From assembly GCA_963778895.1 (NCBI GenBank), contig CAVZVZ010000002.1, positions 558,001-622,000 of the forward strand: a DNA stretch of 64,000 nucleotides. Direction: 5' to 3'. The notes under the pieces were generated by a model. The model ran no database searches, had not been told where the DNA came from, and saw only the letters and a list, made by a program, of their open reading frames with translations. Shown one piece after another: positions 18,698 through 27,719 of this stretch (its first letter is position 1; every line of letters begins with the position of its first letter). The position numbers and the translations under genes were made by a program. This DNA is from CAVZVZ01 sp963778895 (GTDB lineage Bacteria > Actinomycetota > Acidimicrobiia > Acidimicrobiales > Acidimicrobilacustridaceae).

Positions 18698-19522
18698 TCA
18701 GCGCCCGACGCGTTTGAGGTGATCGCGCACGGCCGCGATCCAGGCCGGCGGGTTCTCCTCTTGGGGGCTGTGGGCGGCGTCGGGGATGATCACCTCTACC
18801 GAACCGTCGATCGCTTGCAACATCGCGGTCGTTGCCCGGCGCAGCCCGATGTCGTTCTCTCCAACGATCACCGTGGTGGGGCAACGCACTTCGGCGCGGA
18901 GTCGGTCGAGCAGCGGGTCGAAGCTGATCAGTTCGTGGCCGAGTCCGAGGTATGCCTCGAGATCCATGTTGGTCAGCTTGTGACGAACCCGTTCGAGCAT
19001 GACGTCGTGGCGCTCGGCAGCCACGCGCTGTCCCGCGGACTCGTACTCGAGTGTTTGTTCGAGCACCAGATCCATCCCGCCGTCGCGAGCGGTGTCGACC
19101 ATCAGCTGGATGATCTCGACCGGAATGGCATCCGGAGTAGCGAGCGTGTCCATGAGGATCAACGATCGGACACGATCGGGTTGCGCCAGCACATACATCA
19201 TGGCCACGATGCCGCCCATCGAGTGACCGAGGAGGTCGAACCGCTCGAGGTCGAGCTCGTCGACGACAGCCTCCATGTCGGCTGACAACTGGTCGAAGGT
19301 GTACGTCCCGAGATCGCCGGTGTTGGTCGAGTCCGCGTGGCCCCGGTGATCCCACGCTACGACCCTTCGGTCGGTCGCGAGCTCGTCGATGACGTCGGCG
19401 AAGTCGATGCGACTGCCCGTGAAGCCGTGCACGAGCACCAGCGGCACCCCACCACTGCCACGGTCATCGACTGCGATCTTGATCCCGTTGACGCCGACGA
19501 TTCGATCAGGCTCGTTCACCAT
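18698..19522 (-). CDS. Alpha/beta hydrolase
   Basis: A 274-residue alpha/beta hydrolase with the oxyanion strand LVLVHGFTGSR, nucleophile elbow LLGHSMGG (Ser), the acid residue after VIVGENDIG and the His in DAAHSPQEE. It resembles broad esterase/hydrolase-1 family members such as haloperoxidase-like or beta-ketoadipate enol-lactone hydrolases. No substrate can be assigned. ATG 19522 is preferred over a TTG six codons upstream. No strong ribosome-binding site is seen for either. Confidence 0.85.
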   Translation of the reverse strand: MVNEPDRIVGVNGIKIAVDDRGSGGVPLVLVHGFTGSRIDFADVIDELATDRRVVAWDHRGHADSTNTGDLGTYTFDQLSADMEAVVDELDLERFDLLGHSMGGIVAMMYVLAQPDRVRSLILMDTLATPDAIPVEIIQLMVDTARDGGMDLVLEQTLEYESAGQRVAAERHDVMLERVRHKLTNMDLEAYLGLGHELISFDPLLDRLRAEVRCPTTVIVGENDIGLRRATTAMLQAIDGSVEVIIPDAAHSPQEENPPAWIAAVRDHLKRVGR

Positions 19523-19568
19523 CGGAGCATCATGCCGCAATCGTTCTCGGCGAGAGAGATGAGCTACG

Positions 19569-20831
19569 TCACGGCAGTGTGTGGCCCTTTCGTCGCGCTC
19601 CGATCTCCTCGGGAACGTTGTGATAGAGCGCGAGCAGGATCAGGTCGTAGGCCATCTTGGTGAGGCCGGCGATGACGAGCGGCCAGCCGAACGTCGAGTG
19701 GGCCAGCAACACTCCGGCCAGCAGCGGTGTGGCCGCCGACGCCAGACTCCGGGGAACGTTGGTGACGCTCGACGCCGCGGCACGCTCGTCGGCCGGTACG
19801 ACCGCCATGACGAATGCTTGTCGCGCCGGAACGTCCATCTGCGCGAACAAGGCGCGCAGCAGTAGGAGCGCGATGGCGACTCCACCCGTGGGCGCGAACG
19901 CAGCCAGCACGAGCAGCGCGTTGGCCGGAAGATGTGTGAAGGCCATCGTCTTGATGAGCCCGAAACGGGCCGCGAACCGAGGAGCGAGGAACTGCGAGCA
20001 CCCTCCGAGCACTCCTGCTGCGAAGAAGACCGCACCGGTCACGCCGGCCGAGAGGTCGAAGCGGAGATACAGCCAGAGCACGAGTAGCGAGGTGACGACG
20101 AATCCACTGCCGGCCGAGTCGAGGCTGAACAACGCGGCCAACTCGAACACCGTTCGTCGCGAAGATCGCAACGCGTGGCGTCGACCGGTTGCCGCGTCCG
20201 CGGGCAGCTCCGCGTGACTGCGGAGCTGGCGATAGATCAAGAAGATCACCACCGCGGCGAAGGCGTAGAGCACGAATCCGAACCGCTGCGCCGACAGCAC
20301 ATCCCAGCCGCGCCATTTCGCGAGGATCTCGGGCAGTCCCGAAGCCAACGCACCCAGGGCGCCGGCCCAGATCCCGGCGAGGTTGTAGGAGGCGAACAGA
20401 CGAGGCCGGTGAGGCGGTTCGACCAGTGAAGCGACGAATGCTTGTTCCGTCGGTAGGAAGACGCTGACGTCCCCAGCAGAGGGGTTGAGCGTGCCGACGA
20501 TCGCGACGACGAACAAGGGTAGGAACCAAGTGAAGCTGGCGAACCCGACACCGGTCGCGGCCATGATCCCCGTGGCGATCAGGAGCAGCGTTCGTAGGGG
20601 ATAGCGATGAGCTCGCAGGCCGAAGACGAGCGTCAACGCCGCCGAGCCGAGCAGCGTGCCCGTGACGATGGCGCCGACTTCGACGGGTGAGAACCCGAGC
20701 CCCGTCAGATACTGAGCCAGCAACACGCTGACGAAGCCGTCGGCGAACCCCCTGACCGCTCGACCGGAAACGATGCGAGCGACGTCGTCAGGCGCATCAG
20801 ACGGAACGAGGCGCGGCCCCTGTGCAGTCAC
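19569..20831 (-). CDS. MFS transporter
   Basis: A 420-residue major facilitator protein with about twelve transmembrane helices. The helix 2-3 region (GLRAHRYPLRTLLL) and the central cytoplasmic loop (RSHAELPADAATGRR) fit the fold, and the mid-protein AQMDVPARQAFVMAVVP segment is typical of drug/multi-solute exporters. The start is GTG 20831, with GGAG 11 bases upstream; longer frames upstream are not protein-like. It probably exports a small molecule. Confidence 0.88.
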   Translation of the reverse strand: MTAQGPRLVPSDAPDDVARIVSGRAVRGFADGFVSVLLAQYLTGLGFSPVEVGAIVTGTLLGSAALTLVFGLRAHRYPLRTLLLIATGIMAATGVGFASFTWFLPLFVVAIVGTLNPSAGDVSVFLPTEQAFVASLVEPPHRPRLFASYNLAGIWAGALGALASGLPEILAKWRGWDVLSAQRFGFVLYAFAAVVIFLIYRQLRSHAELPADAATGRRHALRSSRRTVFELAALFSLDSAGSGFVVTSLLVLWLYLRFDLSAGVTGAVFFAAGVLGGCSQFLAPRFAARFGLIKTMAFTHLPANALLVLAAFAPTGGVAIALLLLRALFAQMDVPARQAFVMAVVPADERAAASSVTNVPRSLASAATPLLAGVLLAHSTFGWPLVIAGLTKMAYDLILLALYHNVPEEIGARRKGHTLP

Positions 20832-20941
20832 ATCGCACCGATCTCCACGAGCCGAAAGCCTACGCACCGACCCCTGGTCCGGGTTGGGCGGACCAGAAGC
20901 TCGGGATCGGGACCAGAATGTGGAGGATTTCGGCGCGGCGC

Positions 20942-20968
20942 TGTCGATTTCCTGGCTCCCCGTTCGTC
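20942..20968 (+). promoter_or_regulatory. Candidate ECF42-type promoter
   Basis: TGTCGA at 20942-20947, then 17 bases, then CGTC at 20965-20968, upstream of the DGPF gene at 21001. ECF42 sigma factors are known to recognise TGTCGA-like -35 and CG(A/T)C-like -10 elements. This would make the DGPF-sigma operon self-controlled. The match is by eye. Confidence 0.5.
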
Positions 20969-21000
20969 TTGTGGGGGACCATTCCCAGGAGGAGCAAGCG

Positions 21001-21360
21001 ATGAAGTACATGTTGATGATCCATCAGGGCACCACCCCCACGCCGTTGGACCCCGACGCTTGGGCGACCCTGTCGGACGACGAGCAGCAGGCGATCTACG
21101 CCGCGTACAAGACGGTCAACGAAACCCCGGGTGTCACGCCGGGCAACGGACTGCAGCCCCCCGAGACCGCGACCACCGTGCGGGTGAAGGACGGCAAGAC
21201 CATCACGACCGACGGGCCCTTCGTCGACACCAAGGAGTCGCTCAACGGGTACCTGATCTACGAGGCGGACGACCTCGACGCCGCCATCGAGCTGGCGGCG
21301 CTGATCCCGGCGGCCCGCCTCGGCGGGGCCATCGAAGTGCGCCCGGTCATGGAGTGGTAG
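21001..21360 (+). CDS. DGPF/YCII-related domain protein
   Basis: A 119-residue protein of the YCII/DGPF family. It starts MKYMLMIHQG and has the namesake TTDGPFVDTKESLNGY near residue 63. The start ATG 21001 sits behind a strong AGGAGGAGC site. These proteins almost always lie next to ECF42 sigma factors, as here (the next gene overlaps by 7 bases). Their biochemical role is unknown; a sensing or dioxygenase-like fold has been suggested. Confidence 0.92.
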   Translation: MKYMLMIHQGTTPTPLDPDAWATLSDDEQQAIYAAYKTVNETPGVTPGNGLQPPETATTVRVKDGKTITTDGPFVDTKESLNGYLIYEADDLDAAIELAALIPAARLGGAIEVRPVMEW

Positions 21361-22538
21361 CGATCCTCGATCAGACCTTCCGCGACGAGTGGGGGAGCGT
21401 GCTCGCCGCCCTCATCGGTTTCCTCGGCGACTTCGATCTCGCCGAGGAAGCCGCGCAGGAGGCCTTCGCCATCGCCGCTGAGCGTTGGCCGCGCGACGGA
21501 GAACCCACCAACCGGCGCGCTTGGCTCGTGCGGACCGCCCGAAATCGGGCCATCGACCGGGTCCGCCGCGACCAGACGCTGGCCGCGAAGACGGGCCTGC
21601 TCCGACAGCAGGAGAAGGTGAACGACGAGATGGACGCGACGACGTTCAAGGACGAACGACTCGAGCTCGTCTTCACCTGCTGCCATCCGGCACTGGCCGT
21701 CGACGCTCAGGTCGCGCTCACACTGCGCACGCTCGGAGGGTTGACCACCGACGAGATTGCCCGCGCCTTCCTCGTGCCCGAAGCGACCATGGCGCAACGA
21801 TTGGTACGGGCCAAGCGCAAGATCAAGGCCGCCGCCATTCCGTTCCGCGTCCCTCCCGACCATCTGCTCGCCGAGCGGCTCGATGCCGTGCTCGCGACCG
21901 TCTACCTGATCTTCAACGAGGGCTATGGGGGGCGTGGCGACCTCTCGGCCGAGGCACTCTGGCTCGGCAGCTCCCTGGTCGAGCTCATGCCCGAGCAGGC
22001 CGAAGCCCACGGGCTGCTGGCGATGATGCTCCTGCACGACTCGCGGCGCGAAGCAAGATTTCGCGACGAGGAGTTGGTCATGTTCGAGGATCAGGATCGA
22101 TCACTCTGGGACGCGGACGAGATCGCTCGGGGCCAGGTCGTGCTCGACCGAGCGCTCGGCCTGGGTGGTCGCGGTCCGTATGTGGTGCAGGCCGCAATCG
22201 CGTTCGCGCACATCCAGGACCCGCGTGATTGGCGGCACATCGCGGTGCTGTATGGCGAGCTCGCTCGGCTCACCGACTCACCGGTCGTGGAGCTGAACCG
22301 CGCCGTCGCGGTGGCCGAGGCCGAGGGGCCCGAGGCCGGCCTCGTGATCGTCGATCGACTCGCCCTCGATGACTACCGATATCTGCACTCGACGCGGGCC
22401 GAGCTGCTGAACCGCCTCGGTCGAATGGACGAGGCGCGCGATGCGTACCGGCGGGCGCTCGCCCTCGTGAACGACGACGCCGAACAGCGCCTCTTCGAGC
22501 GGCGTCTCGCCGCCCTCGACACTGCGGATGGGCCGTGA
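21354..22538 (+). CDS. ECF sigma factor, ECF42-type with long C-terminal domain
   Basis: A 394-residue sigma factor. Region 2 (EEAAQEAFAIAAERWP, then WLVRTARNRAIDRVRR) lies in residues 20-75, and region 4 (LTTDEIARAFLVPEATMAQR) near 125-150. It is followed by a roughly 200-residue helical extension with TPR-like repeats (LNRAVAVAEAEGPEAGL, RAELLNRLGRMDEARDAYRRAL). The C-terminal domain is characteristic of ECF42 and is needed for activity in studied members. GTG 21354 overlaps the DGPF gene. Confidence 0.93.
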   Translation: MVAILDQTFRDEWGSVLAALIGFLGDFDLAEEAAQEAFAIAAERWPRDGEPTNRRAWLVRTARNRAIDRVRRDQTLAAKTGLLRQQEKVNDEMDATTFKDERLELVFTCCHPALAVDAQVALTLRTLGGLTTDEIARAFLVPEATMAQRLVRAKRKIKAAAIPFRVPPDHLLAERLDAVLATVYLIFNEGYGGRGDLSAEALWLGSSLVELMPEQAEAHGLLAMMLLHDSRREARFRDEELVMFEDQDRSLWDADEIARGQVVLDRALGLGGRGPYVVQAAIAFAHIQDPRDWRHIAVLYGELARLTDSPVVELNRAVAVAEAEGPEAGLVIVDRLALDDYRYLHSTRAELLNRLGRMDEARDAYRRALALVNDDAEQRLFERRLAALDTADGP

Positions 22539-22583
22539 TCCACCGACCAAGACCTCGATCAACCAGTAGGGAGGACGACAACC

Positions 22584-23006
22584 ATGCTCGGCCGTAACAC
22601 GTACACCAAGGACGAAGTCGACCACGCCAAGACCGTGATCCGCGCGCAGCTTGCTGCCTACAAGAAACTGCGCAAAGCCGCGATCGCGGACAAGAAGGTC
22701 GATGCGACGTTCAGTGCGTTCGACCCGCTCTTCTTCAACAACCTGACGCTGGCCCTCGACCGACCCTTCGTCCACCGCGTGCGCCCGGTCACGGGGAAGG
22801 ATGGCAATCCGCTCAACGAGGTCGAGATGATCTGCGACTCATTGATGAAAGAGAACGGAGTGTTCACCAAGAGCACGGTGATCAAGATGGATCCCGAAAC
22901 GTCGGTCCTGGGGCTCGAGTTCGGTGACACCATCGCACTCACCGCACCAGAGTTCGAACGCCTGTCGACCGCATTCTTCGCCGAGCTGGAAGCCAAGTTC
23001 CTCTAG
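22584..23006 (+). CDS. Conserved hypothetical protein
   Basis: A 140-residue soluble protein starting MLGRNTYTKDEV behind GGGAGGACGA. A basic helical start (QLAAYKKLRKAAIADKKVD) leads to an alpha/beta body without Cys clusters or membrane segments. I do not recognise a functional family. It sits 45 bases after the ECF42 sigma gene on the same strand and may share its transcript. The codon pattern and ribosome-binding site support it as real. Confidence 0.75.
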   Translation: MLGRNTYTKDEVDHAKTVIRAQLAAYKKLRKAAIADKKVDATFSAFDPLFFNNLTLALDRPFVHRVRPVTGKDGNPLNEVEMICDSLMKENGVFTKSTVIKMDPETSVLGLEFGDTIALTAPEFERLSTAFFAELEAKFL

Positions 23007-23032
23007 GTCCCGCGGTAGAAACGGAGCCGAAC

Positions 23033-24214
23033 GTGCCGATTCCATCCCAACCGACCGAGCCGGTCGATGACGATTCGATCACCAAGACCGAGCTGGCCTT
23101 GGCGACCCGCAACCATGGGATGCCGCTCGAATCGATGCGGTGGGATCTCACACCGGTAGGTCTGCACTATCTGCTCGTGCACTACGACGTACCGCTCATC
23201 GATGCGTCGGCCTGGCGGCTCGACATCGGCGGCGCCGTGTCGGCGCCCGCGACGCTGAGGCTCGAACAGCTCCGAGCGATGCCGAGCTCGACCGTCACCA
23301 CCACGATGGAATGTGCAGGCAACGGCCGGGCGCTGCTTCGTCCTCGGGCTCTCTCTCAGCCGTGGCTGCTCGAGGCGGTGGGCACGGCCGAGTGGACCGG
23401 TGTGCCGCTGGTCGACCTCATGCGTGAGATCGGCGTGCGAGACGACGCGGTGGAGCTCCTGTTCACCGGCGCGGACTGCGGGATGGAGGCGGGAGTCGTG
23501 CAGCGCTATGAGCGCTCGCTGTCGATCGACGATGCGGTGCAGTCGAACGTACTGCTGGCCTACGCCATGAACGGCCATCCGCTGCCGCCACAACACGGGT
23601 TCCCCGTTCGGCTGCTGCTGCCCGGCTGGTACGGGATGACGAACGTCAAATGGTTGACCAACATCACCGCGATCACCGAGCCGTTCACCGGCTATCAGAA
23701 CGCGAGCGCCTATCGGCTTCGTGAAGGCGCTGACGATCCTGGCACTCCCATCACCCGCATCGTGCCTCGGTCATTGCTCGTACCCCCCGGCATACCGGAC
23801 TTCTACTCACGCCAGCGCCTTCTCGCGTTGGGGCCGTGTCTGCTCGAAGGACGAGCGTGGTCGGGCTGGGCACCGATAGAGACGGTCGAGGTCAGCACGG
23901 ACGGTGGCAACACGTGGCAGCCGGCGGCGCTCGACCCTGCCCCCGACGACCCCCACGCTTGGCGACGGTTCACCTTCCCGTGGGCGCCACAGTCCGAGGG
24001 TGACTACGAGCTGCAGAGCCGGTGCCGCGATCGTGCGGGGAACGCGCAGCCCGCGGAACCCGTGTGGAACCGGGGCGGCTACTCCAACAATGCCGCCCAG
24101 CGAGTGCTCGTGACGGTGGTCCGACGAATAGAAGGCCGGCAGGGCCGACGGTCGTCAGGACTTTCGACCCTGTTCGCAGACAGAGGGGCATGTGACCCTG
24201 CGAGACGAGGCTGA
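23033..24214 (+). CDS. Sulfite-oxidase-like molybdopterin enzyme
   Basis: A sulfite oxidase superfamily protein. The Moco-binding Cys lies in TMECAGNGR, with GADCGMEAG, LAYAMNGHPLPPQHGFPVRLL and GWYGMTNVKWL following. The C-terminal dimerisation domain contains WSGWAPIETVEVSTDGG. No signal peptide or membrane segment is visible. As read the frame runs to TGA 24214, but typical family ends (AAQRVLVTV) occur near 24118. With one extra base the stop would be TAG 24129-24131, like other frame breaks in this window. Substrate unproven. Confidence 0.88.
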   Translation: MPIPSQPTEPVDDDSITKTELALATRNHGMPLESMRWDLTPVGLHYLLVHYDVPLIDASAWRLDIGGAVSAPATLRLEQLRAMPSSTVTTTMECAGNGRALLRPRALSQPWLLEAVGTAEWTGVPLVDLMREIGVRDDAVELLFTGADCGMEAGVVQRYERSLSIDDAVQSNVLLAYAMNGHPLPPQHGFPVRLLLPGWYGMTNVKWLTNITAITEPFTGYQNASAYRLREGADDPGTPITRIVPRSLLVPPGIPDFYSRQRLLALGPCLLEGRAWSGWAPIETVEVSTDGGNTWQPAALDPAPDDPHAWRRFTFPWAPQSEGDYELQSRCRDRAGNAQPAEPVWNRGGYSNNAAQRVLVTVVRRIEGRQGRRSSGLSTLFADRGACDPARRG

Positions 24215-24247
24215 AATCCAGCCGCCGTCTCTGCGAGAGGAGCATCG

Positions 24248-24568
24248 ATGTCGTCCACCCTGTCTCGGCCAACGGTCGCCGGGGCCGTCGTGCCCGATCC
24301 GATCCCGGTTCAGCGCACCCGCACGGAAGCCGAGGGCGAGGAAGCGGAGTTCGCCGGCTTCGTCCGAGCCATCGCTACTGGAGTGTTGCTCGGTGTTCCC
24401 GTGGTCGGGCTGCTCATCGTCGCCATCCTGAAGTTCGCCGCACCCGAGATGGCGGCCGCGTCCGTCTTCGCGATAGCGGCGTGGGTCGCGGTCTGGACCG
24501 GGGTGTTCCTGGGCGGGACCGTCACCGTCGGCCTGTGGAGCGCCCAGCAACATCGAGGCGACGTCTAG
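24248..24568 (+). CDS. Small membrane protein
   Basis: A 106-residue protein starting ATG 24248 behind GAGAGGAG. The first 40 residues are acidic and hydrophilic (RTRTEAEGEEAEF). Two transmembrane helices follow (ATGVLLGVPVVGLLIVAIL and AIAAWVAVWTGVFLGG). No family is recognised. It could be an accessory subunit for the preceding Moco enzyme, but only position suggests this. Confidence 0.65.
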   Translation: MSSTLSRPTVAGAVVPDPIPVQRTRTEAEGEEAEFAGFVRAIATGVLLGVPVVGLLIVAILKFAAPEMAAASVFAIAAWVAVWTGVFLGGTVTVGLWSAQQHRGDV

Positions 24569-24801
24569 TTCGCCGAGGCTCAGCTGTTCGCACGAATCCT
24601 GCTAGCACCCTTTCAGAGGTTCACGCTGCGATCGACTGAGTCGATGCGTTTAGTTGCGTTGGTCTATGTCGCGACCGGAGCGGTTGGCGCCGCTCATGCC
24701 GTCCGCCGGAGAAGACCGGCGCGCCTCGCTCGTCTGCGGGATGTTGTTCATCGTTGGCATTCTCGGCGAACCCGACACATGGTCGACGCTGCGGCGCCCG
24801 A

Positions 24802-24828
24802 CTCGGTCACAGTCGGTGTCCGACCGAG
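24802..24828 (-). terminator. Hairpin after the metalloprotease gene
   Basis: CTCGGTC at 24802-24808 pairs with GACCGAG at 24822-24828 around a 13-base loop, just past the stop of the minus-strand metalloprotease gene (24839). There is no clear U-run. This interval (24569-24838) otherwise shows no supportable gene. Confidence 0.4.
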
Positions 24829-24838
24829 GCTCAGAGAC

Positions 24839-26090
24839 TCATCCTCTTGACTTTGCTTTCGTCTTCGATATCGCTTTGCCCTTCTTGGTCAGCTTGGCGA
24901 TGTGTCGAAGCGCGGTGGTATGGATCTTCTTCTGCGCCTTGGGCGAGAGGCGTTCAGCGGCCGTGGATGCCGTGGCCACTTCGTCCAGGATCTTGATCAA
25001 GGGACTGTGCGGCGGGACATGGATGATCTTGCCCGACGGCGTGACGATGAACCCACCCCCGTCCACGGCGATCCCACCGAAGACGCGTACGCCCCCGCCG
25101 GAGATCAACGGTCGCTTCGCGACATGCTTGACCGTGATCGTGGCGGTGTGTGCGTTGAGATCGAATGATTCGATGGTCACTGCGGTCCCACCGAACACAC
25201 TCAGGCCCGTGTCATCGGGACCGTAACGTTGGCCTGGTTGCCAGTCGTTCACATAGTGGGCCGGATCAGACGCAATGATGACGGCGTTGGTCCCCACCAT
25301 CTCGTGGATCAGAACCGCCGGTCGGGCCAGACCGGCATCCCAGGCGTCGTTTGTTCTGAACTCGATGTAGACGTCGCTGACGCGCGCGGCCAGCAGGCCG
25401 GCGATCTCCGGGTGTCCCAACGACACCAGCTGGACCTGCTGCACGCTCGAGTTGTTCGATCCGACGGGGTTCCACACCCGCGTGATCGAGCCACCCCATC
25501 CGGTCGAGGTTCGGCGTTGCCAGCAGGGGGCCGGCCGGGGCATACGTGGAGTTCGACTCGGTGTCGACGTTCATGGCACTCATGATGTCGAACGTGTCGA
25601 AGTACTCACCGGGCGACGACCAGTCAGCGTCCTTCCGAGTCGACTGATCGTAGGAGTGGTCGAGTCCGAAGGTGTGGCCGGTCTCGTGGGCGAGGAACGT
25701 CACGTTGGTGTCGCCCGGGCCACACAGGACGCCACTACCGGCATTGCCCGAGTCATCCGGCGCGATGTTGAACACGGCGATGACTCCTGTGAACGCGCCA
25801 CGGTTCAATCCGGGAAACGCGTCGATCGCACCCTGGATCTTCCCCCAGCGACCGACGTGTGACGCCACGAACTCGTCGTGCGTTTGCGTCAGGGTCGTCC
25901 ACCCGAAGACCTGTGATCCGTCGAGGTCGATGTTGCCGAGCGAGGCCGACCGCCAATAGTCGTTCAGTCCAGCGTTCCCCACGGCAACGAGTTGTTCGTA
26001 GTAGCTCTTCGGATGTGGTTCGGTCGCTGCCGTCCCCTTGAACTTGCAGAGCAGGATCGCGAAGGGCTGGCTTCCCGTGCGTGGCGCCAT
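24839..26090 (-). CDS. Zinc metalloprotease, M6-like (one frame break)
   Basis: A protein of about 416 residues. The zinc motif HETGHTFGLDHS (HExxH-x2-G-x2-H) is at residues 136-147. A downstream FDIMSAMNV segment resembles the Met-turn of metzincin/immune-inhibitor-A-like proteases. A break near 25480-25492 is bridged by one extra G; after it the chain continues (ITRVWNPVGSNN) through beta-rich repeats to a Lys-rich tail (KKGKAISKTKAK). The start is ATG 26090. No signal peptide is visible, which is unusual for this group. Confidence 0.82.
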
Positions 26091-26169
26091 GGTCTTCCCC
26101 CAAATAGTGGATGTGGGTCATCCTTCCACGACCTTTTGCCGGCGTGGCAGTACACGCGGGCCGGACTTC

Positions 26170-26616
26170 TCAGTCCTGGGCTTCAGCAACGCTCACGAAG
26201 TTGGGCAGCAGCGCGTTCCATCCACCGGTGTTCGCCTCGCGGTAGGCCGGGCCCTCGGCCCCGAGCCGTTCCCAGCCGGTCTGCACGACGTCGAGTCGTG
26301 TGGTGTCGTCACCCAGATCGACGAAGGTCAGCTCGACGTCAGTCGCCTCGGTGCGGTCGCGAGTGATGTGCCAGAGGTAGCCGAGACGGTGAGGTGGATC
26401 CCACGTCGTGATCTCGCCCCACTCGATCTCGGTTCCGTCGGGTGTCCGTTCGTAGATGCGGCCACCTTCACGGGGCTCGAGGGTGACGGCCGTATCGGGA
26501 TCGCCCGACGCCGAGTGTCCCTTGGGCCACCAGGCCGACAGCCGTGTGGTCCACACCTCGAACGCGTGGCGTGCAGAGCAGTTGATCTCGAAGCTCAGCC
26601 GTAGCGGTTCGATCAC
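26170..26616 (-). CDS. SRPBCC / AHSA1-domain protein
   Basis: A 148-residue START-like fold protein of the activator-of-Hsp90-homologue family, with FEINCSARHAFEVWT, LEPREGGRIYER, EWGEITTWDPPHRLGYLW and WERLG near the end. It starts at GTG 26616, overlapping the ArsR stop as GTGA. ArsR-AHSA1 gene pairs are very common; the AHSA1 partner is thought to bind a small hydrophobic ligand. It is the last gene of a four-gene minus-strand operon. Confidence 0.92.
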   Translation of the reverse strand: MIEPLRLSFEINCSARHAFEVWTTRLSAWWPKGHSASGDPDTAVTLEPREGGRIYERTPDGTEIEWGEITTWDPPHRLGYLWHITRDRTEATDVELTFVDLGDDTTRLDVVQTGWERLGAEGPAYREANTGGWNALLPNFVSVAEAQD

Positions 26617-26954
26617 GATCGCCTCGACCGGGCGCTGGACTTCTTCGGCTCGGTGTTCTCCGCCATCAATCGAAAGCGCGCGACCGCGTCGCCCCACACC
26701 TCGGTGAGGTAGGCCTCGACGGCTTCGACGCCCTCGTCGTGCAGTCGGTAGATCCTGCGATTGCCCTGCGGCTCTTCGACCACGAGTCCCGCCTCCTTCA
26801 GCAGTCGCAGGTGACGCGACACGGCCGGCCGGCTGATCGGCAGGGAGTCGGCGATCTCCTGTACGAACTTGCCACCGCGACCGAGCAACTCGACGATGGC
26901 GCGACGGTTCGGATCGCCCAGCGCCTCGAACGGATCACCCGCGAGCGCGCTCAC
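26613..26954 (-). CDS. ArsR-family transcriptional regulator
   Basis: A 113-residue winged-helix repressor. It has ALGDPNRRAIVELLG at residues 11-25, the recognition helix ISRPAVSRHLRLLKEAGLV, and the wing QGNRRIYRL. No metal-binding CxC pair is present, so it is not a metal sensor of the ArsR/SmtB kind. It is coupled to the AHSA1 gene. It may bind the tandem palindromes at 27720-27754 in front of the operon; that link is inferred. Confidence 0.93.
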   Translation of the reverse strand: MSALAGDPFEALGDPNRRAIVELLGRGGKFVQEIADSLPISRPAVSRHLRLLKEAGLVVEEPQGNRRIYRLHDEGVEAVEAYLTEVWGDAVARFRLMAENTEPKKSSARSRRS

Positions 26955-26969
26955 GACACCCCGTAGCGG

Positions 26970-27383
26970 TCATTCGCCGATGGCTCGCATGCGGTTGTTC
27001 CGCGCGTTGTGTTCGACTTCGGCCAGTCCGAGCTTCTCCATCACGGGCGGAACATAGTTGGCGAAGCGGCCGCGCAAACCCTTCTTCAGTCCGTACCAAC
27101 CACCCACCGGGTTGTCGTCGGCGCGTGCCCAGGCCTCGACCGTGCCCTCGGCCGCCGGCTTTTGTTCGTCGACGCTGCCCAAGGGAATCCAGTCGCCCTG
27201 GTGCACGAGCATGGAATGCAGGTCGTCGAGGCACGCGAGGCGGTAGCGAAGTTCCGTCTTGCCGACTTGGACGACGAGCGCCGGCGGATCGAGCGATGCA
27301 TCGCGGTAGGCCGTGTACTCCGACCCTCCACTCGGCGTCTGCAGGACCCAAGGTTGTTCAGGTGTTCCTTCAGCCGCGGTCAT
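26970..27383 (-). CDS. Conserved small protein, DUF6855-like
   Basis: A 137-residue soluble protein with PWVLQTPSGGSEYTAYRD, LHSMLVHQGDWIPLGS and NPVGGWYGLKKGLRGRFANY. This pattern matches an actinobacterial family that I recall as DUF6855, of unknown function. ATG 27383 overlaps the upstream gene stop (ATGA), and ArsR follows 15 bases later, so it belongs to the ArsR operon. Confidence 0.8.
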   Translation of the reverse strand: MTAAEGTPEQPWVLQTPSGGSEYTAYRDASLDPPALVVQVGKTELRYRLACLDDLHSMLVHQGDWIPLGSVDEQKPAAEGTVEAWARADDNPVGGWYGLKKGLRGRFANYVPPVMEKLGLAEVEHNARNNRMRAIGE

Positions 27384-27706
27384 GCATCGCTCCTCGGGTC
27401 TTCGGGGAAGAAGCGGTAGGCGCCGACGACCGTGGCCTCCGAAGCAACCGGAGGTTCGTCGCATCGAGCGCCGACGTCGCGAGTGAAGTCCGCGAACGCG
27501 GCCGTCGCGGTCAGCGGGTTGGTCCCGTCGTCGGTTTCGACCGACGCGATGTGTACGAAGCTCACGCCGTCGGCGAGCCGCAGCGTTGCGTATCGCAGAC
27601 CCGCCGGCGCAGTCGCCGCCAGCTCCGCGAACACCTTTTCGACGAGGGCTTGATTCTCGTCGGCCCGCTCCGGTTTGGTCCTGTAACGCACGACGACAAC
27701 GCTCAT
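27380..27706 (-). CDS. Small ferredoxin-fold protein, antibiotic-monooxygenase-like
   Basis: A 108-residue protein starting MSVVVVRYRTKPERADEN, with SFVHIASVETDDG in the middle. The length and strand-helix order fit the dimeric alpha/beta barrel (ABM-like) fold. No catalytic residues can be identified. It is first in the operon 27706-26170 and lies directly downstream of two palindromes. Confidence 0.75.
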   Translation of the reverse strand: MSVVVVRYRTKPERADENQALVEKVFAELAATAPAGLRYATLRLADGVSFVHIASVETDDGTNPLTATAAFADFTRDVGARCDEPPVASEATVVGAYRFFPEDPRSDA

Positions 27707-27719
27707 GTTCGTCCCCTTT

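Noticed and set aside
24644..24850. A 68-codon plus-strand frame between the small membrane protein and the metalloprotease.
   Set aside because: Arg-rich composition, no ribosome-binding site, no motif, and it overlaps the likely terminator hairpin.
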